64,000 nt of DNA. Origin: Dipylidium caninum (taxonomy: Eukaryota; Platyhelminthes; Cestoda; Cyclophyllidea; Dipylidiidae). The DNA is taken from positions 1-64,000 of the forward strand of contig QEYB01000526.1 in the NCBI GenBank assembly GCA_017562135.1, in the 5' to 3' direction. Below, piece after piece: positions 11,777-23,139 of the stretch. Numbering within the stretch: the stretch's first letter is position 1; the number at the start of each line of letters is the position of its first letter. The position numbers were made by a program, and so were the translations under genes. The notes beneath the pieces were generated by a model, which had not been told where the DNA came from, ran no database searches, and saw only the letters and a list, made by a program, of their open reading frames with translations.

Positions 11777-12601
11777 TCGATCTCATTTGGAGGATGTCGG
11801 AGCACATCGCCTTGCTGACATCCGACAGGCCGAGTTGCGTGAAAACCGACCCCAGCACCGAGGCTACAAAGGGGCGGACAAATCGCAGCAGGAGTCCAAA
11901 CACCACCATCACGAGGAAACCCGTCTTGAGGGGCAGTGCGAACGGAAAAAGGGGAAACAATTAGGTGGCAGTGGAGACTGGACGTGAGATGCCTCGCGTC
12001 TGGTGGGTTGGGAGGGAAGGGGCGTCCATCCTCGGTAAGTGCACCGCCCCCGCCACTGCAGCTCTCCCCGCGATGTCCCAACACAGCCCGGATTTCTAAA
12101 TCCCACCCCGCCAACATCCAACCACCGCTTCTACGCGTCTCTTACGAGGCGACCTCAACTTCTCCCAACGCATTCACACGAGGTTGCCACCGCAGGGCTC
12201 TCAGTCCGCCTCGAGGTCTCGCCTCCGTCGAGTGCCGGCACAGATCCTCTGACGACTTTTCTTACGCCTAAATGATGGCGTTGTGATGATGAAGGTGACA
12301 AGCCGGACAATCTTCCCCCTCTTCCTCTCTCTCTCCCCCCCCCTGGAAGTGGGAAGAGGCTTCTGCTATGCGACACCGCCCAATTACTGCGGTGACCGTG
12401 TCCTTAATCCTAATCCGGCCTGAGTCGATGTGCTCGTTGGCCACTTTCGGCGTGGGCGGCCGAGACGGAGGCGCGAGGGCGAAGGAGATAGATGGCATCA
12501 TTGTGATAAAAATGAGACTAACCCCGAGAACTGTGTTGACAACGACGAGGATGCACGCGAATATTCCCGCCGCGGCGAAGCACATTCGTTTCACACTGCG
12601 G
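11777..12601 (-). CDS. Probable upstream exons of the left tetraspanin (TM1 region)
   Basis: Two minus-strand exons can be placed. 12601-12388 follows a strong polypyrimidine acceptor and encodes KRMCFAAAGIFACILVVVN, a plausible tetraspanin TM1, then a proline-rich loop. 11924-11777 encodes GFLVMVVFGLLLRFV and a loop ending CSDILQM, with a gtaagt donor. The first ends in phase 0. The second begins in phase 0 and ends in phase 1, which fits the next exon at 9,677. Phase agreement supports one gene. Including both gives about 370 residues, longer than usual for the family, and makes a first loop of unusual length containing another hydrophobic stretch. They could instead be alternative exons or belong to another membrane protein. 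The initiator exon, upstream of 12,601, was not found. Confidence 0.4.
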
Positions 12602-13899
12602 CTGAGAAGGGAGAAAAAAGGTGGAAAGGTAAAAAAGGGCGCAGGTCATCCGCCGCCAGCCATAGTTTACTTGAATGGCTCCTCTCTCCGCCGTGATATC
12701 ATCTAACTCTCACGCTTTGCACCCGGAAGAACCGTGTAAGAGTGGACAAATTCACGCAAACATTACTGGGACGTTTAGTGTCCAGAGACGTGTGTGAAGT
12801 CAACGGCAACTCATAAAGGAGGACGAAGACCCTAAAACTCCTATTTTTGACAATAGACATGTTCACGTCAACTCTGGTGTGAAAATTCGTTCGCCGTGGG
12901 GAAAAAGTGTCTCTGCCGGCCTCTTGGCAGACTGAGACAATCTGTTGTCTCTGCGTCTGACATTGTGTGCAGTTCGTAGCTCGGATAATCAAGACGGTGG
13001 AAGAAACATGCCACGTATAATCGTCTGACGAAGTTGTGTCAAAAAACCGGTGAAAATGGGCTATAACAATTCCCCAACTCACCGAGTAGCCTGTATTCGA
13101 GGTTTGGTGTGTTCTTTTCTCACTAAAGTCACAATTCGGGTCGGCAGGCCCTGTCGCAGGAAGGACACGGCTTGAGTCGGCTTCCGGGAGCGAAGGGATA
13201 GAGGACTTGGGTGTCGATGGTATTCACCCGGGAACAGCAATGGCCGCCGGTCGGACTGTAATTCCTCAAAGAACAGTCCGGTCGCCGAAACTAACTACGG
13301 CCAGACGGGAAATGGAGTGAAAGTTACGTGGAAGGGGGTGAATACACCTACCCGAGGAAGGGCGCACGTCGGACAGAGCTGCACAAAAACGCCCAACTTT
13401 CGCCATTTCTTGATAGCCAAAGCCGAATCATAAAGCGGCCTTGGTCAGTGTCGGTACTGACCAATAGCAGCACGGTCCAAGGCATCGACCAATCGTCGTT
13501 GAGCGTAGACGAAGCCTGCCCCATCTGGCATTCCATGCTGCGCTGTCTGCATTTCGGATATTCGAGAAGGCGTCCACGATACCTCGGTCTTCGCTAACAG
13601 TGCGGAAGACGCATGAGGCAAGTGCTGAGGCGTGGAGGACTAAAGAGTGGCACAAGCATAGGTTGGACTCAGACTGTCTTGTGGTTCCGTTCGTGTTTCT
13701 CACCCGCTTCTCTTCGCCCTCGGGACTTAAAGAAACGTGAGAAACGAAAGGCCAATTACCGATTACGAGGTGCCACCTAATAAACAAGTAGGTAATGGAC
13801 ACCCAAAGCCTTCTCGTGTTGCTTCCACTCAGGCCGACCAAAATGGCAAGCGGATGCAAATACGAATGCTTGTTGGATGTCCCCACGCACCCCGAAGTC
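12602..13899. other. No gene recognised
   Basis: Moderate-GC sequence upstream of the left tetraspanin exons. The tetraspanin first exon and promoter should lie here or further on, but no initiator exon could be placed. Confidence 0.5.
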
Positions 13900-14110
13900 A
13901 CCATCCTCGCTGTTCATCCGCGTCCTCATCATGTGGCGAGTAGGCGATGCCATCGTTCACTTCCTCAACTTCATTCAGAACCTCGCGGAAGTGGCCACTG
14001 GCGGCCGGCACAACGTAATACGTTGCCGCCGAGATCAGAGCCGACTGTGTGATCCACTATGAGACCGAAGTTGGCGTACATCCTCGAGCCACTGTCTGTC
14101 CATTCCGCCG
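13900..14110 (-). pseudogene. ENPP-like fragment i (ectonucleotide pyrophosphatase/phosphodiesterase)
   Basis: A short minus-strand remnant reads SGHFREVLNEVEEVNDGIAY. It aligns by eye with SGHSYGLDPKQMLDAVEQVNDGIAY-type sequence in fragment iv at 18.1 kb; in active ENPPs the Ser-Gly-His of this segment provides a zinc ligand. The frame changes just upstream (about 13,995-14,010) and no flanking catalytic motif could be joined. It is much too short for a roughly 400-residue enzyme. It lies head-to-head with fragment ii. Confidence 0.4.
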
Positions 14111-14559
14111 TTCTTCTCCTCCCCGTTGTCTGGTTCCTCAGCCCATTTAACTCGTGGACGGTAGTGGTGAGCAGCGGTTCTGCACGCTGCTCCTCGTATT
14201 CATGTCTTCTCCAGTGCGAGAGAAAGACGCCCGTCAGCATCACATCTTGAAATTTTATGCCTCGGAAGCCCTTCCTCGCGATGCGCTCCAATTCCACCGC
14301 CGTTCTACACTTCTCCGGAGCCACCTCCATTCAACTATGGTGAAATTCACCGACGAGTCGGTTCGTCTTTCCTACGGCTTGCTTCCCACCAAACCACAAC
14401 CACAATTACGGTCCATCTTTGTCCCTTCGCCAACTCGTGCATGCGTGGCTCGGTGGTATGAGCTCCTTCGAGCGCAAAACCACCTCCTCGACTGACAACA
14501 TGGCAGTGTTAGTCCGCCTAGTTGCAAGTGTGGTTCGGTTCGTCGGCGCACCTGATGTT

Positions 14560-15245
14560 GACACTGGAATAAATGTGGATTCCACCCTCACCACGCCATG
14601 GCGACAGGGCGGCGTGTAGAGGACCACGGGTTGGCGAACAAAAACTTCTGCCATTCAAATGCGAAAAATCCTACTCTCATACGAAGAGCGAGAGGAGTGC
14701 GGAGTCGGTTTGGTGTGAATACGTCGACGCTGAGCCACTGTGGCTGGCCAACGGACGAAGTTGTGTCTTCCACTGGGTGGGCGGAGAGACGCGGGTGCAC
14801 AACAAGATGGCCTTCGCCACGTCGGACGTCTTCAACCCCGAGTACGATCTACACCATTGGGTGGACATCGCGGGACGAGTTCAACCTCGCCACGCTCTAC
14901 TACGATGAACTGGACCGGAGCGGTCACGAACATGGACCCAACTCGACGCAGTGCTGAACGCCGTAGAAGTAGCGCCTACGTCCTCCAACGCATAGGCCAA
15001 ACACCGTCGTTGAAGGCGAAAGTGAGCCTCGTCATGTCTGCCGAGCGTTGACAACGCTACGAGAGCAATTGACTTTTCAGACGCGGTCGAATATAAAAGC
15101 CTCGCCCACAAGAACGCTGGTATAATGACGGAGGAAATTTATAAAATGATTCACAATGCATCGGAGCATATGAAAGTTTAGTAGAAGGAAGAGATCGCGC
15201 CTGTCTACGCCATCGCCGACAATGGATGGCTCGTTAGCATCATCA
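14560..15245 (+). pseudogene. ENPP-like fragment ii, degraded
   Basis: Plus-strand remnants appear in ENPP order but in different frames. A FPNHY-region remnant is followed by MATGRRVEDHGLANKNF (about 14,598), then ESVWCEYVDAEPLWLAN (about 14,700), YYDELDRSGHEHGP (about 14,900; family YVEEPDSSGHRYG) and a late block with APVYAIADNGWLV (about 15,200). At least three frame changes and stops (two adjacent stops near 15,179) separate them. The order matches the family, so this is a decayed gene and not chance similarity. Confidence 0.6.
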
Positions 15246-16019
15246 TCGTGCATCCGCTTCGGTCCTCGTCAAACAAGGAATCGTCGGTGGCGTCGGAATG
15301 GTAGAGTGGAGCTTCCTTTTCAGCGCCTCGCTCGTCTGAGTGCCTGCTGGCGGATGAAGTGTTCGTCAGACGGAGACGCGTGGAGGAGAGCATGGGACGC
15401 CAAACCCATTGTTACTGCAGTCCCATTCTCGACTCGCCTGCGCGACATCGACCACCACTGGGGTGTGATGTCGGCGTGTGTGCAGTTGCCTTTGTGGTGA
15501 ATGCGAGTGACATGCTCATCGCGCCTACTGACGCGGTGACAGGAGAGGAGAACCGCATCGTGCCGAGTTGGTTGGAGTGTGTGATGTCGGCTCGCGCAAC
15601 CGATCCTCCTCTCATTTGGGGGTATTTCGCCTAGCGACTTCGACTTTGGGCCACTCCAACCCCGATTGGCGCATCGCCTGCACACGTGTCCTTGTCTACG
15701 CCCAAATAGTGCCTCTCAACACGCACCTCCTCACGTCTCCTTCCACCAAATCGCCAACTTTTCGCCGTTTTTGCCGCCGCTGGCTCTGTCTAGCACCGCT
15801 CGGGTCATGTTACTTGCTGCAATGCAAGGAAAGATGCGAGAACCGTTGAATGACCTGGCGGGGAATGAAATTAACCGACAAGCGTCAACACTCGACACGC
15901 AGCGAACGGGATTAGAAGGGAAGAGGTGAGTCGGGTGACTGTAGCAGCAAGCTTCTCTCTCTTACATAAACCGGTTTCTTAAGGCTGTGGAGGCAGCATT
16001 GACGAGGACGACAAACGAC
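15246..16019. other. No gene recognised
   Basis: Spacer between ENPP remnants ii and iii. Short open frames only, with no recognisable motif. Confidence 0.5.
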
Positions 16020-16900
16020 ATGCTGGTGGGTCTCCGTCTTCTTCTCATCGCTCTCACGTCGTGCCCACTCAGCACCTACAAGGTGATCTTCATCTCCCTC
16101 GACGACTTCCGCCACGACTGCCTGGACAAGGTCGAGGCGCAGAAGAGAAACATCTCCGCCCCCAGGCAGGTCCGCGAGGCGGGCTTCCAAGCCACAGTGG
16201 AGAACGTGATGCTCACCCTCACCTTCCCCTCCCTCTACTCGATGGCGAGTGGCAGGTACGTGGAGAGCCACGGTTTGGTGAGCAATAACTTCTACGATGC
16301 AGGAGTTGAAGTCAGATAAGGATGAGAGTAGCATGGAATCCGTGTGGTTCGAATACGACCAGGCTGAGCCCATCTGGCTGACCAACGAGCGACATGGCGG
16401 GCGACACCTCAGGCGCAACACTCGGCCTGTGGCCCAGCACCGCCACGTCACTGACAGCACAGAAAATGTATCTCCTGGTACACAAAGCGTCGCGGCATTT
16501 GAGGGTGTACCTGAAGAAGGATATTCCTGCGAGGCATCGCTTCAAGAACAACCTGAGACTCGCGCCCGTCTACGCCATCGCCGACAAGGGTTGGCTCATT
16601 TCCATGCACAAAAATCGGTGTAGGAATGTGGGTAAGTTGACTTCATCGCTCCACGGAGACACTTGACATTTTGACGAAGCACCAACTCGCACTCGCTGCT
16701 CCCTTCTCTTCGACAGGCGGAATGCATGGCGGCGACAAAGCAGAGAGGCAACACTTCCACCCGGTCGATCTCTGCGCCTACATCTTCGCGATGCTGGGCC
16801 TGGACGAGGCGGAAAAGATTGGCGGCCACCTCGACCGTGTGCTGCCGTACCGGCGGAGGAAGCCGAGCAAGGCCTTCTTGCAGCAATTTCGTGTCTACGC
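16020..16900 (+). pseudogene. ENPP-like fragment iii, N- and C-terminal parts with missing middle
   Basis: The 5' exon begins with a convincing signal peptide (MLVGLRLLLIALTSC), followed by YKVIFISLDDFRHDCLDK, the metal-binding start of alkaline-phosphatase-fold ENPP enzymes (usually FDGFR). TLTFPSLYSMASG stands where active enzymes have TKTFPNHY, so the threonine is kept but Asn-His is lost. After YVESHGLVSNNFYDAG the frame shifts. AEPIWLTNERHGG and a shifted SGATLGLWPST follow, then the late blocks APVYAIADKGWLISMHK (to about 16,629) and GGMHGGDKAERQHFHPVDLC (from about 16,718, with the late zinc-binding HG). Roughly 130 residues carrying the D..GH and DHG metal ligands are absent. The nearest relatives appear to be ENPP4/5-type ectoenzymes. 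Confidence 0.72.
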
Positions 16901-17719
16901 CGAGGGCAGTGACACACTGACACCCTCATTCTTCTCGTTAACTGACATGCTCTTCCACATTTTACGACACACTTTTCGACCCGCAATGTTATGCTCTAAA
17001 ACTAGATGACAATGTAATGTTTGCTCCTTTCTCTTGCCTTTTAAAAAACGAGAATTGTCGAATAACAATGGCCCCCCGTCGAGTCTGCTGCCCTGCTTAA
17101 GGATCATCGGCATGGCACGAAAGGCAGTAATCTTTCGTGACAGGTCGGCGAGAATTAGCACTAATGACGCGACTGGGGACGAGTTCATCTCCCAACCTGC
17201 CTCACCTTGTCGGCGCAGACGCCCTGCTCGAGTGACCGTCTTCCCCCACGGTTTTGGCGACGTTCCCGCGAGGAATCCGTAAAATGCTAAGTTGAAAACA
17301 GGCATCGTTGACAAATATAAAAGGAAGGCGGCAGAGTTCATTGGCTTTCGCCACTTTCTTGAACCAACATTTCACACTTTTTTTATTAGTGGATTCATCT
17401 ACGAAAGCCTCGTTAATGTTTCTCGATGCTTGAGCAGCTACTCGCTACAAGAAATGATAGAGGCAATTCGCGGTTTGTTTCCTTCTGGTTTCGGCGAAAG
17501 TCAAAGAATAAGGAGAAAAATTTATGAAAGGAGTAAGAAGAACTCTCTTAAAAATTATAAAAAAATATCGAACCAACGCTACGATGTATTTCAGTCGCAA
17601 ATGGACACAAAGTAGACAAAAAAGACTCTTTTCATAGTTTCCAACCCAGTAACTTCCTCTTCGCCACCACGTAGCCCCTACACCAACGGAGCACTTCTCC
17701 TCCTGCACCTCTTGACGCT

Positions 17720-18505
17720 TCACTCACTCGACCTCCACCTGACCGGATGCCCCTTTTGGCCGCAGGGTGAGACAGTTTGGCCATGACCAGACCGGTGAGT
17801 CCAAAGGTCTTTAATGATGGACAAGGCGGCCCAGCTCATCTGATTAGAACGCGGTGGTGAGGTTCGAGTGGCCACGCCCAAAGTGGCGGGTGATCCATCC
17901 ACACCGGACATGCATTGGTCGGGAGGGAGGGCAGAGAACAGGTCGGCAGTTTTCTTGTAATTGACACGAGTCATGCCGCGGTCTCTGGTCAATGTGATGT
18001 TGGGAGGATCGAGGAAGTCCGTCGACTCGTTTATTCTCTGCAACAGGTACGCGATTCCGTCATTCACCTGCTCAACTGCATCCAGCATTTGCTTGGGATC
18101 GAGGCCGTAGGAGTGTCCGCTGGTGTCGGACTCGGTTACGTACATGGCCACGAATTTGACATCGGGCTGTGTGATCCGATCCATCACTCGGCCCACGCGG
18201 TATCGGATGGAGGGCACTGGGCTGTAGAGACATGAATTGGCATATTCCATTTCCCCGTGCATGCGCGAGCCACTACCCGGTCAGTAAACCACTCTGTTCT
18301 TGCCGCCGTTCAGCCGGTTGGTGAGGCAGATGGGCTCGTTGCGATTCACGGTGAGCTAGATGGGGTCAAGGTATTTGTCATTGAATTGGGGATCGTAGAA
18401 GAAGTTGCCGACGAGGTTGTGGTGTTCGACGTTGCGACCGGTGGCGAGCGAATAGTGAGAGGGGAGTTTCAGCGCGAACATTACACTTCCCACCTTCATG
18501 CATCG
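17720..18505 (-). pseudogene. ENPP-like fragment iv, with in-frame stops and altered metal site
   Basis: Reading the minus strand from about 18,500: MFALKLPSHYSLATGRNVEH, then NLVGNFFYDP, a TAG stop near 18,360, NEPICLTNRLNGG, a TGA near 18,285, and a long open stretch with SIRYRVGRVMDRI, YVTESDTSGHSYGLDP (family D..GH metal motif intact) and NITLTRDRGMTRVN. The last is the family SDHGM motif with His replaced by Arg. The catalytic threonine position before FP is also changed. Two in-frame stops plus two lost active-site residues indicate a non-functional copy. The segment is convergent with fragment iii. Confidence 0.75.
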
Positions 18506-19524
18506 CAAGCACCACTTACCTATTTGCAAGAACGCGGAGATGTTTCACTTCGCTTTGAAGGCCATTTCGATATAGTCACGACAGAAGCCAACAAGAGGAC
18601 CCAAAATGACCTTTTTCAGTGAAAAACTTGGAGCAGTGGGAGGAGACTCGGCAAAGGTTGCTTCATAATGCAGTGTAACAAGTAGGCTTGGTGTCATTGG
18701 TTCTTTTATATAACCACACCGCGTGTGGCCTTGAATCAACCAATCATTTAACGGAACGGTACTTCGAAGTATGCTAAGAGTAAATGAAAAATTACCCTTC
18801 CGGATCGCTTTGCAGATGTGACTATGATGCCCTTCCTGTTTCCACTTTTTTTTAAATATTTTATGCAAGTCCAACTCTCTTACTACTGCTGATTACCTTG
18901 ACTTCTTCGCATTTGCTCTTGCAGAAATTTTTTGCATCAGGAATCTCCTCAACAACTGCCCCTTGGATCGGCATCTTGTAAGGTCCTCGGCTACGACGCA
19001 CTGCGAGCCTATGTGGCAAATAATACTCTCTCTGAGCATTGCCTTTCTTCAGTTACGTATCAAATTTTCGGTGTGTCGACACGAGCCTTTCTAGGACAAA
19101 ATTGAATACGAGGTCCGAAAACTACCAAATCGCCAGTGTTCGCAGACGAAATTCAAAAGCAATTCTTAAGGGAAGCATTCCACCGTGCTCTCTAATGCCT
19201 CGATTGTTGGCTTCCTTTGCGGAAGCGGTCGACTCGCCGTTCATGAGTCCACAAGTTAGCGGATGGAGAGGCGATCGGAGGCATGTTCCTCTGCTGGAAC
19301 AAACGCCTCTCTGTCCAAGTTATCAACTTCAATGGCGGCGTGTCCAATTAATTAACAACCTCTCTCCCATCGGTGCTGTTCAAATGGTTCCGCTGTTGGG
19401 AAATCACGGCATCAGCAGCATCCCAGCCCGCAGCAGCGGGAAGTGAGGCGGTTGCTGAAAGAGAAATCGACTGCGCGGCAGGCATCGAGCAGAGGTGACC
19501 GGTCTCCCCTTGTGCCACAGCGGT
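18506..19524. other. No gene recognised; spacer up to the right-arm boundary
   Basis: The 3' part turns into the right arm at about 19,525. Nothing in it resembles the tetraspanin 5' exons found on the other side of the spacer. Confidence 0.5.
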
Positions 19525-19836
19525 CGCCACAAGTCAACACGAAAGAAACAAGGTCAAGTGCAAGTGCCGGAGCACAGCCCTCCACACCGCCTGAATTCGT
19601 CTGTCGCAACAACCACAGTCCGTGTGAGAGGCACCAGTCGGCGAACTGACAGCATGGCATACGAGAAACACTCACAGCCCGAATTCCTCTCTCCCCGCCC
19701 CGCCCCGCCCCGCCCCTACGCCCCCCACCACGCCACCCGACTGAAGGTGGCCTTCGCTTCACCCAATGTCTGAGCGGTTAAATTTCGGCGAAGGACAGTC
19801 GCAGCATCGGCGTCTGACTCTTCTCACCCCCGTCAG

Positions 19837-21628
19837 CGTTTCACGCGTCGAAGTGTCGGCCGCGTTCGGTGCGGCACTCGAGAAGGACATCCACTCGTCA
19901 CTCGGCCAAGGAAAACGCCGCCACCAACGCTCCCACCGCAGCCCACGACGCTTTGCCCTTCCAGCGCCAACGACTTCACGAGTACACGCGCGCCTCGCGT
20001 CGACCCCCCACACGGCGAGGGATTTTGGGCGGTGGCCGAGAGGTCAGCTCTGGCGGCATCCTCGAAGGGCCTCGATGTCACGCCGCCACGCCACTTGGCC
20101 GGAAGACGTCTCACACCGTCCACTTGCAGCTCTAACATCCTACTTCCCCTTTGCAGTACGCCGGACTGCTTGGCATGATGGTGTTCCTCGAGGGCGTCGG
20201 AATAATTGTCCTCTTCAGCACCCAAAACCTTGTAAGCGGCACACACACACACACACAGCCACAAACACACAGCCACATACACACAGAACCACACCCGAAT
20301 CCACCGCGCTGGTCGAGAAAGCCAGACTCTTCTCTTCTCCTCTCCTCCCTCCTCCTCCTCCTCCTCTCCTCCTCCTCTCCTCCTCCTCTCCTCTCCTCTC
20401 CTCTCTGTTTGCCACTTGCCTAGTTCGTAAAAGCGGTGACTTCCCTGCTCGCCTACATGCTGCGCGACTTCGAGGGGCCTCGGGATTTTCCACCCGTCAT
20501 CTGGTCGCTCATCCTGCAAACTGTGAGTTCACTGCCTCTGTCGAGGGTCGCAGGTCAGCGCCTCGACCGCCGCTCAAAGGACTCCTGCCTGGTTTAGGTT
20601 GAGGCCGAGGCCGAGGCCGAGGGCGGAGGAGAGGGCGACGGTGCTCACTGCTGCGGCATGGACTCGCCTCACGACTTCAACGTGAGCCACCTCCCCGCCA
20701 GGTAAGCTTCTTCCCCACCCCAAGTGGGCGCGGTGCAGTCGAGCCACCAGCGGCAGCATGCCAGAAAATGCCCTCGAGGAGGCGGTCAACCGCACCGTGA
20801 GGGGCGGTGATGCCGCTAGGCAGTCGTGCACCGGCCGTCTGAGCCGCCGTGTGAGAGAGGAGGAGGTGGCGGGGACAACGAGACAGCGACCAGACCACCC
20901 GGCCGTGAGCACTCCCACGTTCACCGGCAGAGAGGAGAGAGGCGGGGAAAGCGGTCGCGTACACCTCGTCGTCATTCACTCGCACGACCATGGGAGCATC
21001 TGTTGGGGGCCAACTGCTCCCCACCGATCCACTGGGGGGAGAGGGGTTGGCCTCCCAGTGGCTGCTCGGTGGTCTCTGGAAGCTGTTTAGGCCGCACACA
21101 ACAGCACAGGCTGCATATCCTCGGCATGCGCAACAGTGGCAGCGTCGAGGGGCAGTCCAGCCGCGTGAGGGCGCACTCCAACCCCCGCACGCCTCCTCGG
21201 TCACGGGTTGTAGGGTGTGGACAAAGCCAGTGACGCAAATACACGTGTGCCTGTCGGGGTGGTTGTTCGCTGACGGTCCCTTCTCCACGCGCAGGCATCT
21301 GCCCCAGGGAATGCTGCGTGCGCGGCCTCCACGAAGTGTGCCGGTGCGACGCCCTCGAAGTGCGGTGGATAATCGGGTGCCGCAGTCGGATCACCAGCTT
21401 CCTCCGGCGCGAGATGAGGACCTTCACCCTCACCTGCGTGAGCATTCTCTTGGTGCAGGTATGCGCGGTTCACCGCCCCTCCCCTCCCTCCCCCCTTTCC
21501 CCCTCCCCCGGCCCAGCCGTTTCCACTCGTCCACTTTTGCGCCCTCCTCCCGCCTTTCACCACTTCAGTTCCTCCACTTCGCGCTGGCCGCCCTGGCGTT
21601 GATGTCCAAACTGAGGTTGTGCAAATGA
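19837..21628 (+). pseudogene. Tetraspanin, right-arm copy, 5'-truncated and frameshifted
   Basis: This mirrors the left-arm tetraspanin. Recognisable exons are 19837 to about 19908, 20157-20231 (TM3, in frame), 20424-20522, 20598 to about 20795 (CCG exon), 21295-21458 and 21569-21628 (TM4, ending MSKLRLCK). The copy of the FGA..E exon has one extra C, which shifts its frame, and its donor reads ggaaaa where the left copy reads gtaaaa. The CCG exon has a one-base insertion near 20,697 that brings a TAA in frame at once. Nothing upstream of 19,525 corresponds to the first exons, because the arm ends there. The acidic stretch before CCG is expanded by GAGGCC repeats relative to the left copy. 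It is probably non-coding now, though the last two exons remain clean. Confidence 0.72.
20335..20405. repeat. TCC/CTCCT-rich simple repeat
   Basis: Pyrimidine-only tract in the tetraspanin intron of the right arm, absent from the left arm. Confidence 0.85.
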
Positions 21629-22089
21629 CGATAGGATCCGTGTGCACCTCCCAACCGCCTGCAAACACCACATTTAGCAACTTATGCGATTCTTCACCCT
21701 GCCTTCCACCTTTTCTTCTCACTGTCTTGGGGGCACAGGGAGGTGCAGGACCGGGACGAGGGGAAAGAAGCCTTGCTAGGCCGTTGAACAGCATCCCAGG
21801 AACACTCTTAGGCTCAAGACAGCCGCCCATTGCCAATCTCTCAGACCCACTGGTAAGCCGATTGACAGGAAGGCTTGAGTGGACGCCCACGCGAGAGAAG
21901 GCGGGCATCGAGTGGGAGCCCAAGCCATTCTCTCTCGCCTCCACCCACCTCCTACTGAAGTCGCCTTCATCCTTCGGCCACCTCGTTTCCCTCGCCTGTG
22001 TCACCAACTCCACCACCTCACACTGACCTGCGGCCACTCAACGCACCTCAGTGCCAGTTGAGGAAGACTGCAGGCGAGGGAAGCACAAA

Positions 22090-22114
22090 AGGAAGGAAGG
22101 AAGGAAGGAAGGAA
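22090..22114. repeat. AAGG microsatellite
   Basis: About six units of GGAA/AAGG downstream of the right tetraspanin copy. A TTCC-rich imperfect counterpart lies near 6,305. Confidence 0.85.
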
Positions 22115-23139
22115 AGCACTTGCCCAACGGAGGATGAGGCCTCCTCCGAGGAGACCAACGAGGCCGCCCGACTCGCCAATCAATCGTCAGGTGCCACAAG
22201 CGGCAACAAGTGGCAGATGGCGTCTCTTCCCGTATTCTCGCAAAGTCGTTTACCAAAATAGCATTCCTCGCATGCCGCCGCCTCGCAGCCTCTACAAATG
22301 CGCACAATTTGTCGACTTCGGGCCGTGGGACAATAATAATTAGCGCGTCACAACGCCCTCAACGCCCTGCCTCACGTCATCGGGACACCGGGTGGCCGAG
22401 AGTCCGCCTCCTACGCGCCACTCGGCCACAGACCCGCCTGAATGGCAGGCAGTGGATGCTCCCAGCACCCGCGACGCCCGTGCGCTCCACTCAGGTGCCA
22501 CGGACTGAGAGCGCAGTCGCCTGGTGGGCGAAGACTGCGTTGGCCGTTCAGCCGGCACTCGCCCCCAACCCGCCCTCGACCGTGGACTGCCACCACACCT
22601 CCCACGGCCGCCACGCCGATGACAGCAACCTCGGCCACAACAAATGACCAAAAGAACGAGCACGTTGGGGCAAAGGGCAAAGAAGAAAGTCCTCTCCACT
22701 CTCTGTCACACGACCCACCCCAACCTGCCGTCTGACCTTTCCGCCTCGCACGACACGAGGCAGGAGGCAGCGTCGGCCACCTTTGCGCTCTGCCCTGGTC
22801 TGCCCCACCGCCACTCACACACCAGGCCACGCGCTGCGACTCGCCTCGTCGCGCCTCGCCTCGCCTCGTCACGCCTCCTTCCTCGAGGACTCCACGCGAG
22901 CCCCGCTCCCATGCAGGCCTGCGGCCACAGGCCACGAGAGGCGGGAGGCAGAGGAGGAGTCCTGCCAACGTCGTATTTGCATACACACAACAAAAAAGGC
23001 AAACATAATTAAAATCACGCCTATCCAGTCAGCGCTCGTGTGCAGCGAGAAGGCGGACAAGACACAGTTGTTCGAGTCGCAACGCTGCACGCCGGACCGG
23101 CTGCTGCGCTGCGGGGCTGCACGGGGGCGGGAGGCGTTT

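Noticed and set aside
13328..13904. Open frames on both strands in the spacer
   Set aside because: No motif or membrane pattern, and the frames overlap each other on opposite strands.
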